A stretch of DNA of 64,000 nucleotides from Avibacterium paragallinarum (GTDB taxonomy: Bacteria > Pseudomonadota > Gammaproteobacteria > Enterobacterales > Pasteurellaceae). Location of the stretch: NCBI RefSeq assembly GCF_900450705.1, contig NZ_UGHK01000003.1, positions 109,127 to 173,126 of the forward strand. The letters run 5' to 3'. The position numbers and the translations under genes were made by a program. The notes below the pieces were generated by a model, which did no database searches, was not told the DNA's origin, and saw only the letters and a list, made by a program, of their open reading frames with translations. The stretch's first letter is position 1, and each line of letters starts with the position of its first letter. This document shows positions 8,863-17,004 of this stretch, piece after piece.

Positions 8863-9807
8863 TTAAAGTGCGTGAGCGTCCCATTGCGAGTCATCGCGGA
8901 CAATCGCATTTAAAATGGTGAGAAGTTTACGCATACAGGCGTTAATCGCCACTTTGAACGCCTTACCATTAGCACGTAAGCGTTCGTAAAATTGTTTGAG
9001 TTTAGGCTCAAAACGCACACAAACAAATGTTGCCATATACAGTGCATTTCGTACGGCTTTGCGACCACCTGAACAGCGGCTTTTCCATTTGGTGTTGCCA
9101 CTTTCTTTAGGATGGGGTGCAACACCAACAAGTGAAGCGATTTGTTTATGTGTGTATTGACCTAACTCAGGCAACATTGACATCAAAACGGCTATTGTTT
9201 GTGTACCCAACCCTTTGATGTCTTTAAACTTTTTTATTGTATCGTCAAAATGTTTGAGATGCTGTTCGATTTCCCTATCCAGCTCATCAATACGCAGGCT
9301 GAGATAGTCGATATGCTGTTCAACACTGAATACTTGTGTGGAATGAACTTGTTCAAGGCGGTTTTTCTCCGCAAAACGCATTTCAACAAGCTGATTACGG
9401 CGTGAAACAAGGGCTTCAAGCTGTTCCTGCTCGGGAGTGGGTGGTATGTAAAGCTGCTGTGCTACATTATCACGCATTGCGAGCATTTGGGCGTAAAAAG
9501 CCAACATTTTGGCATCTTTATTGTCGGTTTTTGCTAGTGATTGCGACATCGCAAACTGATTGGTTTGTCGCGGGTTAGCAATCACCACACGAAAGCCTGT
9601 GCGGTGGAGTGCTTTAGCTAATGGGAGTTCAAGCCCACCGGTGCTTTCAAGGACAATTAAGTCCACACTGAAACGACGTAAATACTCAATGGTATGTGCA
9701 ATCCCTTTCGGGTTGTTGGTTTCGGTCTTAGTTCGTTTTTGGGTAGAAAGCCCAATGACGAAATGACGTTTAGCAACATCAATACCACAATAAGTTTGTT
9801 CATTCAT
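8863..9807 (-). CDS. IS110-family recombinase / transposase
   Basis: A DEDD-type RuvC-like recombinase of 314 residues. The N-terminal catalytic domain begins CGIDVAKRHFVIGL (first Asp about residue 6), has VLESTGGLE near 55 and TDNKDAKMLA near 90 with further acidic residues. The C-terminal Tnp_20 domain has DIKGLGTQTIAVLMSMLPELG (about residues 195-215) and the GVAPHPKESGNTKWKSRCSGGRKAVR stretch, whose serines include the second catalytic residue of this family. The start at 9807 follows GGCAGG at a normal distance; in-frame ATGs at 9810 and 9825 are possible. The last codons overlap the short right end of the element. Confidence 0.9.
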   Translation of the reverse strand: MNEQTYCGIDVAKRHFVIGLSTQKRTKTETNNPKGIAHTIEYLRRFSVDLIVLESTGGLELPLAKALHRTGFRVVIANPRQTNQFAMSQSLAKTDNKDAKMLAFYAQMLAMRDNVAQQLYIPPTPEQEQLEALVSRRNQLVEMRFAEKNRLEQVHSTQVFSVEQHIDYLSLRIDELDREIEQHLKHFDDTIKKFKDIKGLGTQTIAVLMSMLPELGQYTHKQIASLVGVAPHPKESGNTKWKSRCSGGRKAVRNALYMATFVCVRFEPKLKQFYERLRANGKAFKVAINACMRKLLTILNAIVRDDSQWDAHAL

Positions 9808-9839
9808 CATTAACCTGCCTTGCATTCGGGTTTAAGTCT

Positions 9840-9960
9840 GGCAACTGTTCGGTTTTTTGGTGAAATGTTATCTGCTCTCATTGCTACAACTCGGTTTGTT
9901 GCCTAGGGCGGACGCGAGATGCAGATAACGGGGTTTTGTTGCTATTTTATATTAATTTTA
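9840..9960 (-). ncRNA. Candidate IS110 bridge RNA
   Basis: In the leader upstream of the recombinase, GTTATCTGC (9921-9929 read on the minus strand) pairs with GCAGATAAC (9867-9875). Inside, UCUC pairs with GAGA and, further in, GCAAC with GUUGU around a small apical loop. This leaves two unpaired strands. The 5' one contains UCCGCCCU (9905-9912), identical to the eight bases at 9968-9975 beside the left junction. The 3' one contains UAGCAA (9881-9886), complementary to the other side of the target. This matches the target-binding loop of IS110 bridge RNAs, with a guide on each strand of the internal loop. RNA ends and a donor-binding loop are not defined. Confidence 0.7.
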
Positions 9961-9966
9961 ATATAC

Positions 9967-10014
9967 AAGGGCGGAAGTAAAAATGTTGAGAGGTAATGTT
10001 TTCACATTTTTCAT
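9967..10014 (-). pseudogene. 5' end of the IS110-split autotransporter gene
   Basis: On the minus strand GCAGGT sits six bases before an ATG (10014-10012), and the frame MKNVKTLPLNIFTSAL is a positively charged then hydrophobic signal-peptide start that breaks at the IS110 end. Joined to the body of the gene at 8825 it would complete a normal signal peptide ending SSNAQA. With GT as the shared core the joined frame is one base short, so either the gene already had a frameshift or the boundary differs by a base. Confidence 0.65.
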
Positions 10015-10170
10015 ATAGATACCTGCTTTGTAATAAAGTTTAAGTGAAACTATAGGAAGTGAAAGAGCATTCTCCCCGCCCCCCTACAGGACGAAGCAGG
10101 AAAAAATTATACACAAAAATAGGTATATTTAAAGTTATTTTAAGATGTGGATAAGAATATTGTGGAATAA

Positions 10171-10197
10171 TTCAAGTGGTTTTTATAACCACTTGAA
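10171..10197. terminator. Terminator of the repeat lipoprotein gene
   Basis: TTCAAGTGGTT and AACCACTTGAA form an 11-bp perfect stem with a five-base loop, just past the stop of the minus-strand lipoprotein gene. Confidence 0.75.
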
Positions 10198-10209
10198 TAA
10201 GTATTTATA

Positions 10210-10524
10210 TTATTTTGTTATAGATTCAATTTTTTCAATTGTTGCATCTTTAACATCAGTTGCTTTTTCTACTACAGCGTCTTTAACATCAGCGGCTTTT
10301 TCTACCACAGCGTCTTTAACATCAGAAGCTTGTTGTGCTACAGCTTCTTTAGTTTCAGCGGCTTTTTCAACTACAACATTTTTAACATCTGCTGCTTTTT
10401 CTACAACAGTATCCTTTAATTCAGCGGTTTTTTGAGTAATAGTTTGTTTGGTTTCTTTATCAAAGCAGCCTGTTGTTCCCAAAGTAACGCCTAGAATTAA
10501 TGTTGCTAATAATGATTTTTTCAT
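10210..10524 (-). CDS. Small repeat-containing lipoprotein
   Basis: A 104-residue protein with a lipoprotein signal peptide (MKKSLLATLILGVTLGTTGC, probable lipidated Cys20). The mature part is an amphipathic helix built of 11-residue units close to VVEKAADVKDA, about seven in a row, ending IEKIESITK. The DNA repeats as 33-bp units, so unit number could change by slippage or recombination. Hendecad helices of this kind occur in apolipoprotein-like and LEA-like proteins and suit lying along a membrane or forming coiled coils. No specific function is recognised. AGGAGT lies before the start, and the gene stands alone with its own terminator. Confidence 0.75.
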   Translation of the reverse strand: MKKSLLATLILGVTLGTTGCFDKETKQTITQKTAELKDTVVEKAADVKNVVVEKAAETKEAVAQQASDVKDAVVEKAADVKDAVVEKATDVKDATIEKIESITK

Positions 10525-10808
10525 TTTTACTCCTAATTTTTTATATGAAGATAAGTATCAGAATTGGGTTGCATAGTCTGTAACAAAAATAAAAAAAAAT
10601 AAACAATTAATTATTTGTTTTGTGTATAAAACAAGCATTTTAAAATTAAATTATTCTTTTTTTCTAGTGTAATACCTCTATTTGATTAATTTGACGTGTT
10701 GAAAAATTAACAAAAAATCAATGGATAAAGCGATCTATTTTCAGCTGTTACATTACAGTTTAGTTTGGTAATTGAAATATACAGGTTAGTTTTAGTTATT
10801 TTCTATTG

Positions 10809-11813
10809 CTAAATACTTTCCCCCAAATGAATTTCATAGCCCAAATTGATAATATGACTTTGCATCGGAATACCTTTTAAGCGATTTAATAGCTCTTGAG
10901 CGGCAATTTTGCCAATTTCCAACCTTGGTGTGATAACAGTAGCGAGTTGAGGTGTCATTGATTGCCCTACATCGTGACCGTGAAAGCCAGCAATGGCGAT
11001 GTCTTGTGGAATTTTTATGCCTAAACGTTGGCATTCAAATAATGCTCCTATTGCTAAATCATCATTCGTACAGAAAATACCGTTGGTATCAGGATATTGT
11101 TCTAGGGTTTGACGCAATAAATTTGCCCCTAAAGTGAAAGATGATGGCTCGGATGTAATTAAACTATGCGGCATTAAACCGTGTTTTTTTATTGCATTTT
11201 CATAGCCTTGCATTTTTAGCTTCGTGCGTTTATCCATTCTTGCAGTAAAATAAACGACGTTTTTATGACCATAATGAATGAGCGTTTCTACCATTGATTG
11301 TGCAGCAGCCACATTATCAAATCCCACGACTTGTTGAATCCCCATTTCACTGCTATCCATAATTTCAATGATAGGAATATTTGCCACTTCCAGCATTTTC
11401 AAAGTGCGAGGGCTATGGTGATTTTCTGATAAAATCAGCCCATCGACATTGTAAGACAGCAGGCTTTCTATGCGTTGTTCCTCTTTTTCTACACTATATC
11501 CATAGTGTGCCACCATAGTTTGATAGCCTGCTTGATCTGTGATTAGCTCAATGCCTTTGAGTACTTCAGCAAACACTTGATTGGTAAGTGACGGAAGCAG
11601 CACACCAATAGCGAGGCTTTTTGCGTTGGATAAAATATCTGGTGCCCGATTTGGAATATAACCAAATTGCTCAATCGCCGCAGCGATTTTTTGTTGCGTT
11701 TCAAGTGCAACAGAATTTGGATTGCGTAAATAACGGCTGATAGTCATTTTGGTTAAGCCAAGATGGTCGGCAATCATTTGTAACGTAGGGCGTTTTCGTC
11801 TATTCATTGGCAT
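10809..11813 (-). CDS. gntR: LacI-family repressor GntR (gluconate regulator)
   Basis: A 334-residue LacI-family regulator: helix-turn-helix TLQMIADHLGLTKMTISRYLRNP at about residues 10-32, the hinge helix near 50-60, then a periplasmic-binding-protein-like sensor domain. The stretch FGYIPNRAPDILSNAKSLAIGVLLPSLTNQVFAEVLKGIE is very close to E. coli GntR, as are FCTNDDLAIGA and IAGFHGHDVGQ. Family knowledge makes it a gluconate-responsive repressor of gluconate uptake and kinase genes; none is in this window, so its targets lie elsewhere. In-frame ATGs at 11813 and 11807 are both possible starts. Confidence 0.85.
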   Translation of the reverse strand: MPMNRRKRPTLQMIADHLGLTKMTISRYLRNPNSVALETQQKIAAAIEQFGYIPNRAPDILSNAKSLAIGVLLPSLTNQVFAEVLKGIELITDQAGYQTMVAHYGYSVEKEEQRIESLLSYNVDGLILSENHHSPRTLKMLEVANIPIIEIMDSSEMGIQQVVGFDNVAAAQSMVETLIHYGHKNVVYFTARMDKRTKLKMQGYENAIKKHGLMPHSLITSEPSSFTLGANLLRQTLEQYPDTNGIFCTNDDLAIGALFECQRLGIKIPQDIAIAGFHGHDVGQSMTPQLATVITPRLEIGKIAAQELLNRLKGIPMQSHIINLGYEIHLGESI

Positions 11814-11943
11814 ATTATTGAAAAATAAGGATAAGCCATTTTAACTGATTTAAGCCAAAAATCTCACAAAAAATCACCGCACTTAATAAATCGGCGTATA
11901 ATGCCAACATTCACTCATCAGTTGATGGTAAAGCGAGGAAAAA

Positions 11944-13035
11944 ATGATGCAAGAAAACGCAAATTTTAATGATGTACAAAATGCCTTAAATCAAACCGTG
12001 GCAGAAACCGTTCGTTTAACTCAATACAGCCACGGGGCGGGCTGTGGTTGTAAAATTTCCCCCAAAGTGTTGGAAAGCATTTTGCATTCAGAAATGGAAA
12101 AATTTGTTGATCCTAATTTGCTAGTCGGCAATGAAACCAAAGATGACGCGGCGGTTTATGACATCGGCAACGGGCTAGGCATTATTAGCACAACAGATTT
12201 CTTTATGCCGATTGTGGATGATCCTTTCGATTTTGGACGCATTGCTGCCACCAACGCCATCAGTGATATTTATGCAATGGGGGGCAAACCGATTATGGCG
12301 ATTGCCATCTTAGGCTTCCCGATTAAATTATTACCGCCAAGTGTCGCACAGCGTATTGTTGATGGTGGACGTTTCGCCTGCCAACAAGCGGGGATTGCCC
12401 TCGCGGGCGGACATTCCATTGATGCTCCCGAGCCAATTTTTGGTTTGGCGGTAACAGGCGTGATCGCAACGGATAAAGTGAAAAAGAATGCGTCTGCACA
12501 GGCAGGTTGCAAGCTCTATTTAACCAAACCGTTAGGCATTGGCGTTTTAACGACCGCCGAGAAAAAAGGCAAACTCAAAGCGGAGCATAAAGGCTTAGCC
12601 ACCGCCACGATGTGCCAAATGAATAAAATTGGTGCGAAATTTGCCGAACTTGATGGCATTACCGCGATGACCGATGTAACAGGCTTTGGCTTGTTGGGGC
12701 ATTTAAGCGAGATTTGCGAAGGCTCACACCTTAATGCGAAAGTGGATTTTGACAAAATCAAAACCTTAGAAGGCGTGCTTCGTTATATCGAAAAAGGTTG
12801 CGTACTGGGCGGCACAGGGCGAAATTTTGACAGCTACGGGCATAAAATTTCACCGATGACCGATCTACAAAAAGCCGTATTATGCGATCCGCAAACCTCA
12901 GGTGGCTTGCTCATCGCCGTGAAACCTGAAACCATTGATGAGGTTATCGCACTAGCTCAGCAAGAGGGCATTGCGTTGATCGAAGTGGGAGAACTAACCG
13001 ATCAAGCCCAAGATTTTCTTATTGAAGTGCGGTAA
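11944..13035 (+). CDS. selD: Selenide, water dikinase (selenophosphate synthetase), cysteine form
   Basis: Makes selenophosphate from selenide and ATP, the selenium donor for selenocysteine and selenouridine. The 363-residue protein has the mobile catalytic loop GAGCGCK (Cys34, Cys36, Lys37). The catalytic position is a TGT cysteine codon, not the TGA selenocysteine codon found in Haemophilus influenzae SelD. ATP-binding Asp residues lie in [11 protein letters not shown] and STTDFF, and the glycine-rich ALAGGHSID follows. GAGG precedes the start; ATG at 11944 or 11947. No other selenium gene is in view. Confidence 0.93.
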   Translation: MMQENANFNDVQNALNQTVAETVRLTQYSHGAGCGCKISPKVLESILHSEMEKFVDPNLLVGNETKDDAAVYDIGNGLGIISTTDFFMPIVDDPFDFGRIAATNAISDIYAMGGKPIMAIAILGFPIKLLPPSVAQRIVDGGRFACQQAGIALAGGHSIDAPEPIFGLAVTGVIATDKVKKNASAQAGCKLYLTKPLGIGVLTTAEKKGKLKAEHKGLATATMCQMNKIGAKFAELDGITAMTDVTGFGLLGHLSEICEGSHLNAKVDFDKIKTLEGVLRYIEKGCVLGGTGRNFDSYGHKISPMTDLQKAVLCDPQTSGGLLIAVKPETIDEVIALAQQEGIALIEVGELTDQAQDFLIEVR

Positions 13036-13131
13036 GATTAGATCCTATTTTATGAAGGTAAAAATTTTTTACTCGATTTGGAAAAGAAACTACGTTGAAA
13101 ATAATGTGGGGAAAACTTATAACTAGATAGA

Positions 13132-13192
13132 TTTCGCATTCATACAAGCGTTGAGTAGAAAGCACTTAAAGTAACCTGATATGAATGCGAAA
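13132..13192. repeat. 13-bp inverted repeat in the selD-matP gap
   Basis: TTTCGCATTCATA at 13132-13144 is exactly complementary to TATGAATGCGAAA at 13180-13192, with 35 bases between. No T-run follows at once, so it is not an ordinary terminator. It could be a structured RNA element, a relic of a small mobile repeat, or a protein-binding pair. Confidence 0.6.
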
Positions 13193-13265
13193 AACATTTT
13201 TCTATAACGATACGTTAAGTTTTATCAAGTCAAGATCGGTTTATTGGTAATGTAGAAAGTGCGGT

Positions 13266-13715
13266 CTATTTTTTCAACAAATCTTTCAACCCCTCTTTCA
13301 TTGCCGACATTTGATGTTCATAGGCGACTTTGCTTTCTCGCTCATCAATCATATAAGTGATGGTTTCAGAGAGGGTCATTTTCATTTTTTTCGCATATTT
13401 TGAGAGGCGTAACCACACGGCATATTCAAGATCGATAGATTTTTTCTTGGTGGTTTGTTTTTCGCCATTAAAAAAACGTTTACGCCGCGCACGAATGGCT
13501 TGATCCAATTTCACCACTAACTTCGGTGAAAGGTGTGTTTTCACCCATTCTTCAATTTCCGCAGAATGGTTTTGTGCTGCAATAAGCTGGCGAATCATTT
13601 CTTGCTGTAAACTACGTTCTTCATAACGTGTAATTTGCTCCCCTTCACGGGCTTTTTTGGTTAAATAGAGCCATTTCCAATGGGCTTCTTGGTTTTCTAA
13701 TTTTTGATATTTCAT
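13266..13715 (-). CDS. matP: Macrodomain Ter protein MatP
   Basis: Organises the chromosome terminus by binding matS sites and delaying separation of sister termini at the septum. The 149-residue protein shows the MatP pattern MKYQKLENQEAHWKWLYL at the start, RARRKRFFNGEKQTTKKKSIDLEYAVW in the ribbon-helix-helix region (about residues 75-105) and a C-terminal coiled coil. An open frame extends two codons upstream to a TTG, but the ATG at 13715 follows GAGGGG at a good distance and fits the family. Divergent from the Lon-like gene, as in enterobacteria. The presence of matP does not itself show that this locus is at the terminus. Confidence 0.92.
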   Translation of the reverse strand: MKYQKLENQEAHWKWLYLTKKAREGEQITRYEERSLQQEMIRQLIAAQNHSAEIEEWVKTHLSPKLVVKLDQAIRARRKRFFNGEKQTTKKKSIDLEYAVWLRLSKYAKKMKMTLSETITYMIDERESKVAYEHQMSAMKEGLKDLLKK

Positions 13716-13849
13716 CGTCAATTTCCCCTCTCGTTACGCGGTAACTCGTTAAGTTTACGCTGTTCTCTTTTTTTTCGCCAGTAAATTTTTGATTTAGGGC
13801 GAAATATGCGATAATCACCCTTTTCAATTAACCAAGAGAGCCTTAAGCC

Positions 13850-15619
13850 TTGCCTGCATTATTTAATCAATCTTTATCTTGGCAGCATTTACGTCCTAGG
13901 TTGTCGGTGCAAACTGCCACATCGCAAGCGACGGATTTTTTTGCTTTACAGCCGCGTGCTAGTGCGAGTATCACGCAATTTATGCAAAATTCTGACCGCA
14001 CTTTGTTAGTGTTGAAAGCGGATCAGCAAACGGAATATGCGGCACTATTGGCGGATTACGTCAGCAATTTACAGCCGCCAGCACTACCGATCCACGGTGT
14101 GCATTATGAGATTGAACAAGGCTCAGCACAGACATTTCCTCACATCACAATGCGGGCTGCTCAACACCACGAAGCCAACTTTGCCAATAAAAAAGCGGTT
14201 GCTAGTGCGATTTATTATGATAGCCAACGGCTCTTCGGCAATGTTCGCGTTCATTCTTCATCGCAACATATTGATTTACAAAGTGGCTTGGTGCATCAGT
14301 TAAACGGTGGTGTGTTGATTTTAAGCGTTGAACCTTTATTAACGCAGGTGGGCTTGTGGGAACGTTTGAAGCAGATCTTAACTGAGCAACAATTTCATTG
14401 GCAATCTTCGCCCCCTTATAAAGCCTTGCCTTGTGAAATTCCGAGCTATCCCCTTGCTTTGAAAGTGATTTTGCTCGGCGATCGCACACAACTTGCCTTA
14501 TTAGAAGAACTGGACGAAACCCTCTATCAGTTGGCAGATTATAGCGAAATCGAAAGCTATTTTTCTTTAGAGAATGAACAAGATCAGCAACAATGGGGCG
14601 ATTATGTGCGATCTTATGCACAATCTTTCGGGCTGGAAATTTCCGCAGAGGGGCTGAATAAATTGTACCAGCTCTTGGTGCGAGAAAGTGAAGATCGCTA
14701 TTGCATTAGCATTTCCCCGCTGAAATTAAAAGAAATACTGAGTAACACCCGTACGCTGGTGCAGAAATCTTCATTAAGTGCGGTGGATTTTGAACAATAT
14801 TTTCAAGCGAAACAACAGCAACAAGGCTTTTTGCAACAGCAAACTTACGCGGATATTCTGCACGAACAAATTTATGTTGCCACACAAGGGGAGGCAGTGG
14901 GGCAAATCAACGGGTTATCAGTGATTGAATATCCGGGTAGCCCCATTTCTTTTGGTGAACCCTCGCGTATTAGCTGTGTAGTGCAGTTAGGTGAAGGGGA
15001 AGTCGTTGATGTAGAAAGAAAAAATGAGCTAGCAGGGAATATTCACGCCAAAGGTACAATGATTGCTGAAGTGTGTTTGGCGAATATGTTAGATTTGCCT
15101 AGCCAGTTGCCTTTTTCAGCTTCTATCGCCTTTGAGCAGTCCTACAGCGAAATTGATGGCGACAGTGCGTCGTTGGCGTGTTTTTGTGTGTTGGCAAGTG
15201 CGTTATCTCAGCAACCGCTGCCACAATCTATCGCCATCACAGGGGCGATCGATCAATTTGGTTTGGTGCATTCCGTAGGGGGAGTTAATCAGAAAATTGA
15301 AGGCTTTTTCGCAATTTGCGAAAAGCGTGGGCTAACGGGCGAGCAGGGCGTAATCATTCCCACTGCCGTACAGCCTCAACTGAGCCTTTCTGAACAAGTC
15401 GTCAGTGCGGTGCAAAATCAGCAGTTTTTTATTTGGGCGGTGGAAGATGTATTCCAAGCCTGCGAAATTCTCTTCAAACGGCATTTATTAGCGGAAGAAG
15501 ATTGCACTTACAATGAGGAAAACCAACCTTTAAACCTGCTGATTAATCAACGCTTATCGCTCCATTCCGAGCAACAAAAAAGTGGCTTTTGGCATTGGTT
15601 GTTTAGGCGGAAACATTAG
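13850..15619 (+). CDS. Lon-like S16-family protease (YcbZ/LonH type)
   Basis: A 589-residue protein with a degenerate N-terminal AAA+-like region and a C-terminal Lon protease domain. The catalytic Ser is in DGDSASLA (about residue 439) and the Lys in GGVNQKIEG (about residue 482). The order matP / this gene / fabA is that of E. coli matP-ycbZ-fabA. The only start fitting the N-terminus is a TTG at 13850, about eleven bases after AGAGAG. Unlike true Lon, no Walker A motif is obvious, as in YcbZ relatives. The substrate is unknown. Confidence 0.85.
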   Translation: MPALFNQSLSWQHLRPRLSVQTATSQATDFFALQPRASASITQFMQNSDRTLLVLKADQQTEYAALLADYVSNLQPPALPIHGVHYEIEQGSAQTFPHITMRAAQHHEANFANKKAVASAIYYDSQRLFGNVRVHSSSQHIDLQSGLVHQLNGGVLILSVEPLLTQVGLWERLKQILTEQQFHWQSSPPYKALPCEIPSYPLALKVILLGDRTQLALLEELDETLYQLADYSEIESYFSLENEQDQQQWGDYVRSYAQSFGLEISAEGLNKLYQLLVRESEDRYCISISPLKLKEILSNTRTLVQKSSLSAVDFEQYFQAKQQQQGFLQQQTYADILHEQIYVATQGEAVGQINGLSVIEYPGSPISFGEPSRISCVVQLGEGEVVDVERKNELAGNIHAKGTMIAEVCLANMLDLPSQLPFSASIAFEQSYSEIDGDSASLACFCVLASALSQQPLPQSIAITGAIDQFGLVHSVGGVNQKIEGFFAICEKRGLTGEQGVIIPTAVQPQLSLSEQVVSAVQNQQFFIWAVEDVFQACEILFKRHLLAEEDCTYNEENQPLNLLINQRLSLHSEQQKSGFWHWLFRRKH

Positions 15620-15651
15620 CCGATAAAACGTGGCATCGTGCAACATCTCGA

Positions 15652-15685
15652 AAATAGGCGACAAGTGAGGTCGCCTATTTTTTTA
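15652..15685 (+). terminator. Terminator of the Lon-like gene
   Basis: AAATAGGCGAC and GTCGCCTATTT form an 11-bp stem with a seven-base loop, followed by a run of T. Confidence 0.9.
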
Positions 15686-15825
15686 TTTGAAATGACATTT
15701 CAATCCCACTGATCCGATAAGTTGAGCTAACAAGTGTTAGCTCTATCTATTTTGTGAAATAGCTGATAGAATGCCTGAAAAGTTGATACAATCCGTATCG
15801 TCATCATTAAGAGGAATAAAAAATA

Positions 15826-16356
15826 ATGAACACTTGTACACCGAATAAGAAGAGTAGCTACAGCTATGAGGATTTATTGGCATCAGGACGTGGTGAACTA
15901 TTTGGTAAGCAAGGCCCACAGCTTCCCGCTCCCACAATGTTGATGATGGATCGCATTGTAGAAATGAGTGAAACAGGTGGCGATTTTGAGAAAGGTTATA
16001 TTGAAGCAGAATTAGACATTCACCCTGATTTACCCTTCTTTGCTTGTCATTTTATCGGCGATCCCGTAATGCCGGGTTGTTTAGGGCTAGATGCGATGTG
16101 GCAACTTGTCGGTTTCTATCTGGGCTGGATCGGCGGCAAAGGAAAGGGCAGAGCCTTAGGCGTTGGTGAAGTGAAATTCACTGGGCAAATTTTGCCAACA
16201 GCGAAAAAAGTGATTTACCGCATTAATATGAAACGTGTGGTAAACCGCAAATTGGTAATGGGCTTAGCCGACGGTGAAGTTGAAGTGGACGGTCGAGTAA
16301 TTTACACCGCCACGGATCTCAAAGTTGGATTATTCCAAGATACTTCAGCGTTTTAA
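15826..16356 (+). CDS. fabA: 3-hydroxydecanoyl-ACP dehydratase/isomerase
   Basis: Dehydrates 3-hydroxyacyl-ACP and isomerises trans-2- to cis-3-decenoyl-ACP, the branch point to unsaturated fatty acids. The 176-residue hot-dog-fold protein has the catalytic His75 in [17 protein letters not shown] and Asp89 in LGLDAMW. Its own promoter probably lies in the preceding 140 bases, since a terminator separates it from the Lon-like gene. A terminator follows. It is essential in bacteria that use this route, which matters for the direct IS3 repeats that flank it at long range. Confidence 0.96.
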   Translation: MNTCTPNKKSSYSYEDLLASGRGELFGKQGPQLPAPTMLMMDRIVEMSETGGDFEKGYIEAELDIHPDLPFFACHFIGDPVMPGCLGLDAMWQLVGFYLGWIGGKGKGRALGVGEVKFTGQILPTAKKVIYRINMKRVVNRKLVMGLADGEVEVDGRVIYTATDLKVGLFQDTSAF

Positions 16357-16382
16357 TTCCTTTTTGCATTCTCTATGATCTT

Positions 16383-16422
16383 GGCTCAAGCTGTTTTCCC
16401 CTTTTTCGCTTGAGCCTTTTTT
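16383..16422 (+). terminator. Terminator of fabA
   Basis: GGCTCAAGC and GCTTGAGCC pair around a 16-base loop and are followed by TTTTTT. Confidence 0.85.
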
Positions 16423-16455
16423 ATGTCTTCAAAATAAGACAAATCGAAATATGAG

Positions 16456-16931
16456 TTAGTCTTTCTCATCAAGAATATCGGCAAAGATCCCATTAATACA
16501 ACGGGCAAGATCTTGCGGTGCGAGTTCAACGCTCAAGCCACGCTTTCCACCTGAAACGTAAATTTGCGTAAAGTCTAACGCGGATTGAGCAATCACAACT
16601 GTTTCTTTTGTCCTAAAGGGCTAATTCCCCCCACTAAATAACCTGAACTTTTCTGTGTCGCGTCTTTCTCTGCTATTTCTACTTTTTTCGCACCAATGGC
16701 TTTTGCCGCTTTTTTCAAATTGAGCTTATTTGCTGTCGGCAACACAAAACAAGCCAGTTTTTTCTGATCGCCATTTTCAGCAACAAGCAAAGTTTTAAAG
16801 GATTGCTCAGGCGGAATACCCAACTTTTCCGCCGCCTCATCGCCAAAATGCGTATTATTGGGATCGTGATCGTAATGATGAAGCACAAAAGGGATTTTTT
16901 GCTTTTTTAGTAAATCAATCGCGGGTGTCAT
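16456..16931 (-). pseudogene. ybaK: YbaK-type Cys-tRNA(Pro) deacylase, frameshifted
   Basis: YbaK removes cysteine mis-attached to tRNA-Pro. The first 112 codons match the family ([35 protein letters not shown]), then the frame hits TGA at 16593. The family C-terminus continues at once in another frame ([25 protein letters not shown] ... ILDEKD) to a stop at 16456. Restoring one A in the run AAGAAACAG gives GQKKTVVIAQS, so a single-base deletion in an A-rich stretch explains it. A truncated protein would lack about 46 residues of the C-terminal fold. A sequencing error is the main alternative. Confidence 0.85.
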
Positions 16932-17004
16932 TTTCCTTTCCTACAAAAATTCTGTAAAATACGGGGCTTATTTTACGCTGATTATCAAGATCAAGGGAGA
17001 AAAA

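Larger units (their letters stand above)
8826..9966 (-). mobile_element. IS110-family insertion sequence with bridge-RNA-like leader
   Basis: About 1.14 kb. Boundaries are inferred in two ways. The host gene reads up to 8825 on one side and its 5' end resumes at 9967 on the other, and a scrap of a second copy (28393-28436) starts at the same base after the same AGCAAC. The dinucleotide AC (GT on the minus strand) stands at both junctions (8824-8825 and 9965-9966) and fits the core of IS110-type recombination. There are no terminal inverted repeats, as expected for the family. Contents are one recombinase gene and a 150-bp non-coding leader. Confidence 0.85.

Noticed and set aside
10065..10090. 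C-rich run (CCCCGCCCCCC) as a phase-variable tract
   Set aside because: The run is interrupted and lies in non-coding DNA upstream of a dead gene.
10145..10435. 96-codon frame on the plus strand over the repeat lipoprotein
   Set aside because: Antisense image of the 33-bp repeats; the minus-strand frame has a signal peptide, lipobox and ribosome-binding site.
11944..13035. selD as a selenoprotein gene
   Set aside because: The catalytic codon is TGT (cysteine), so no recoding is needed here.
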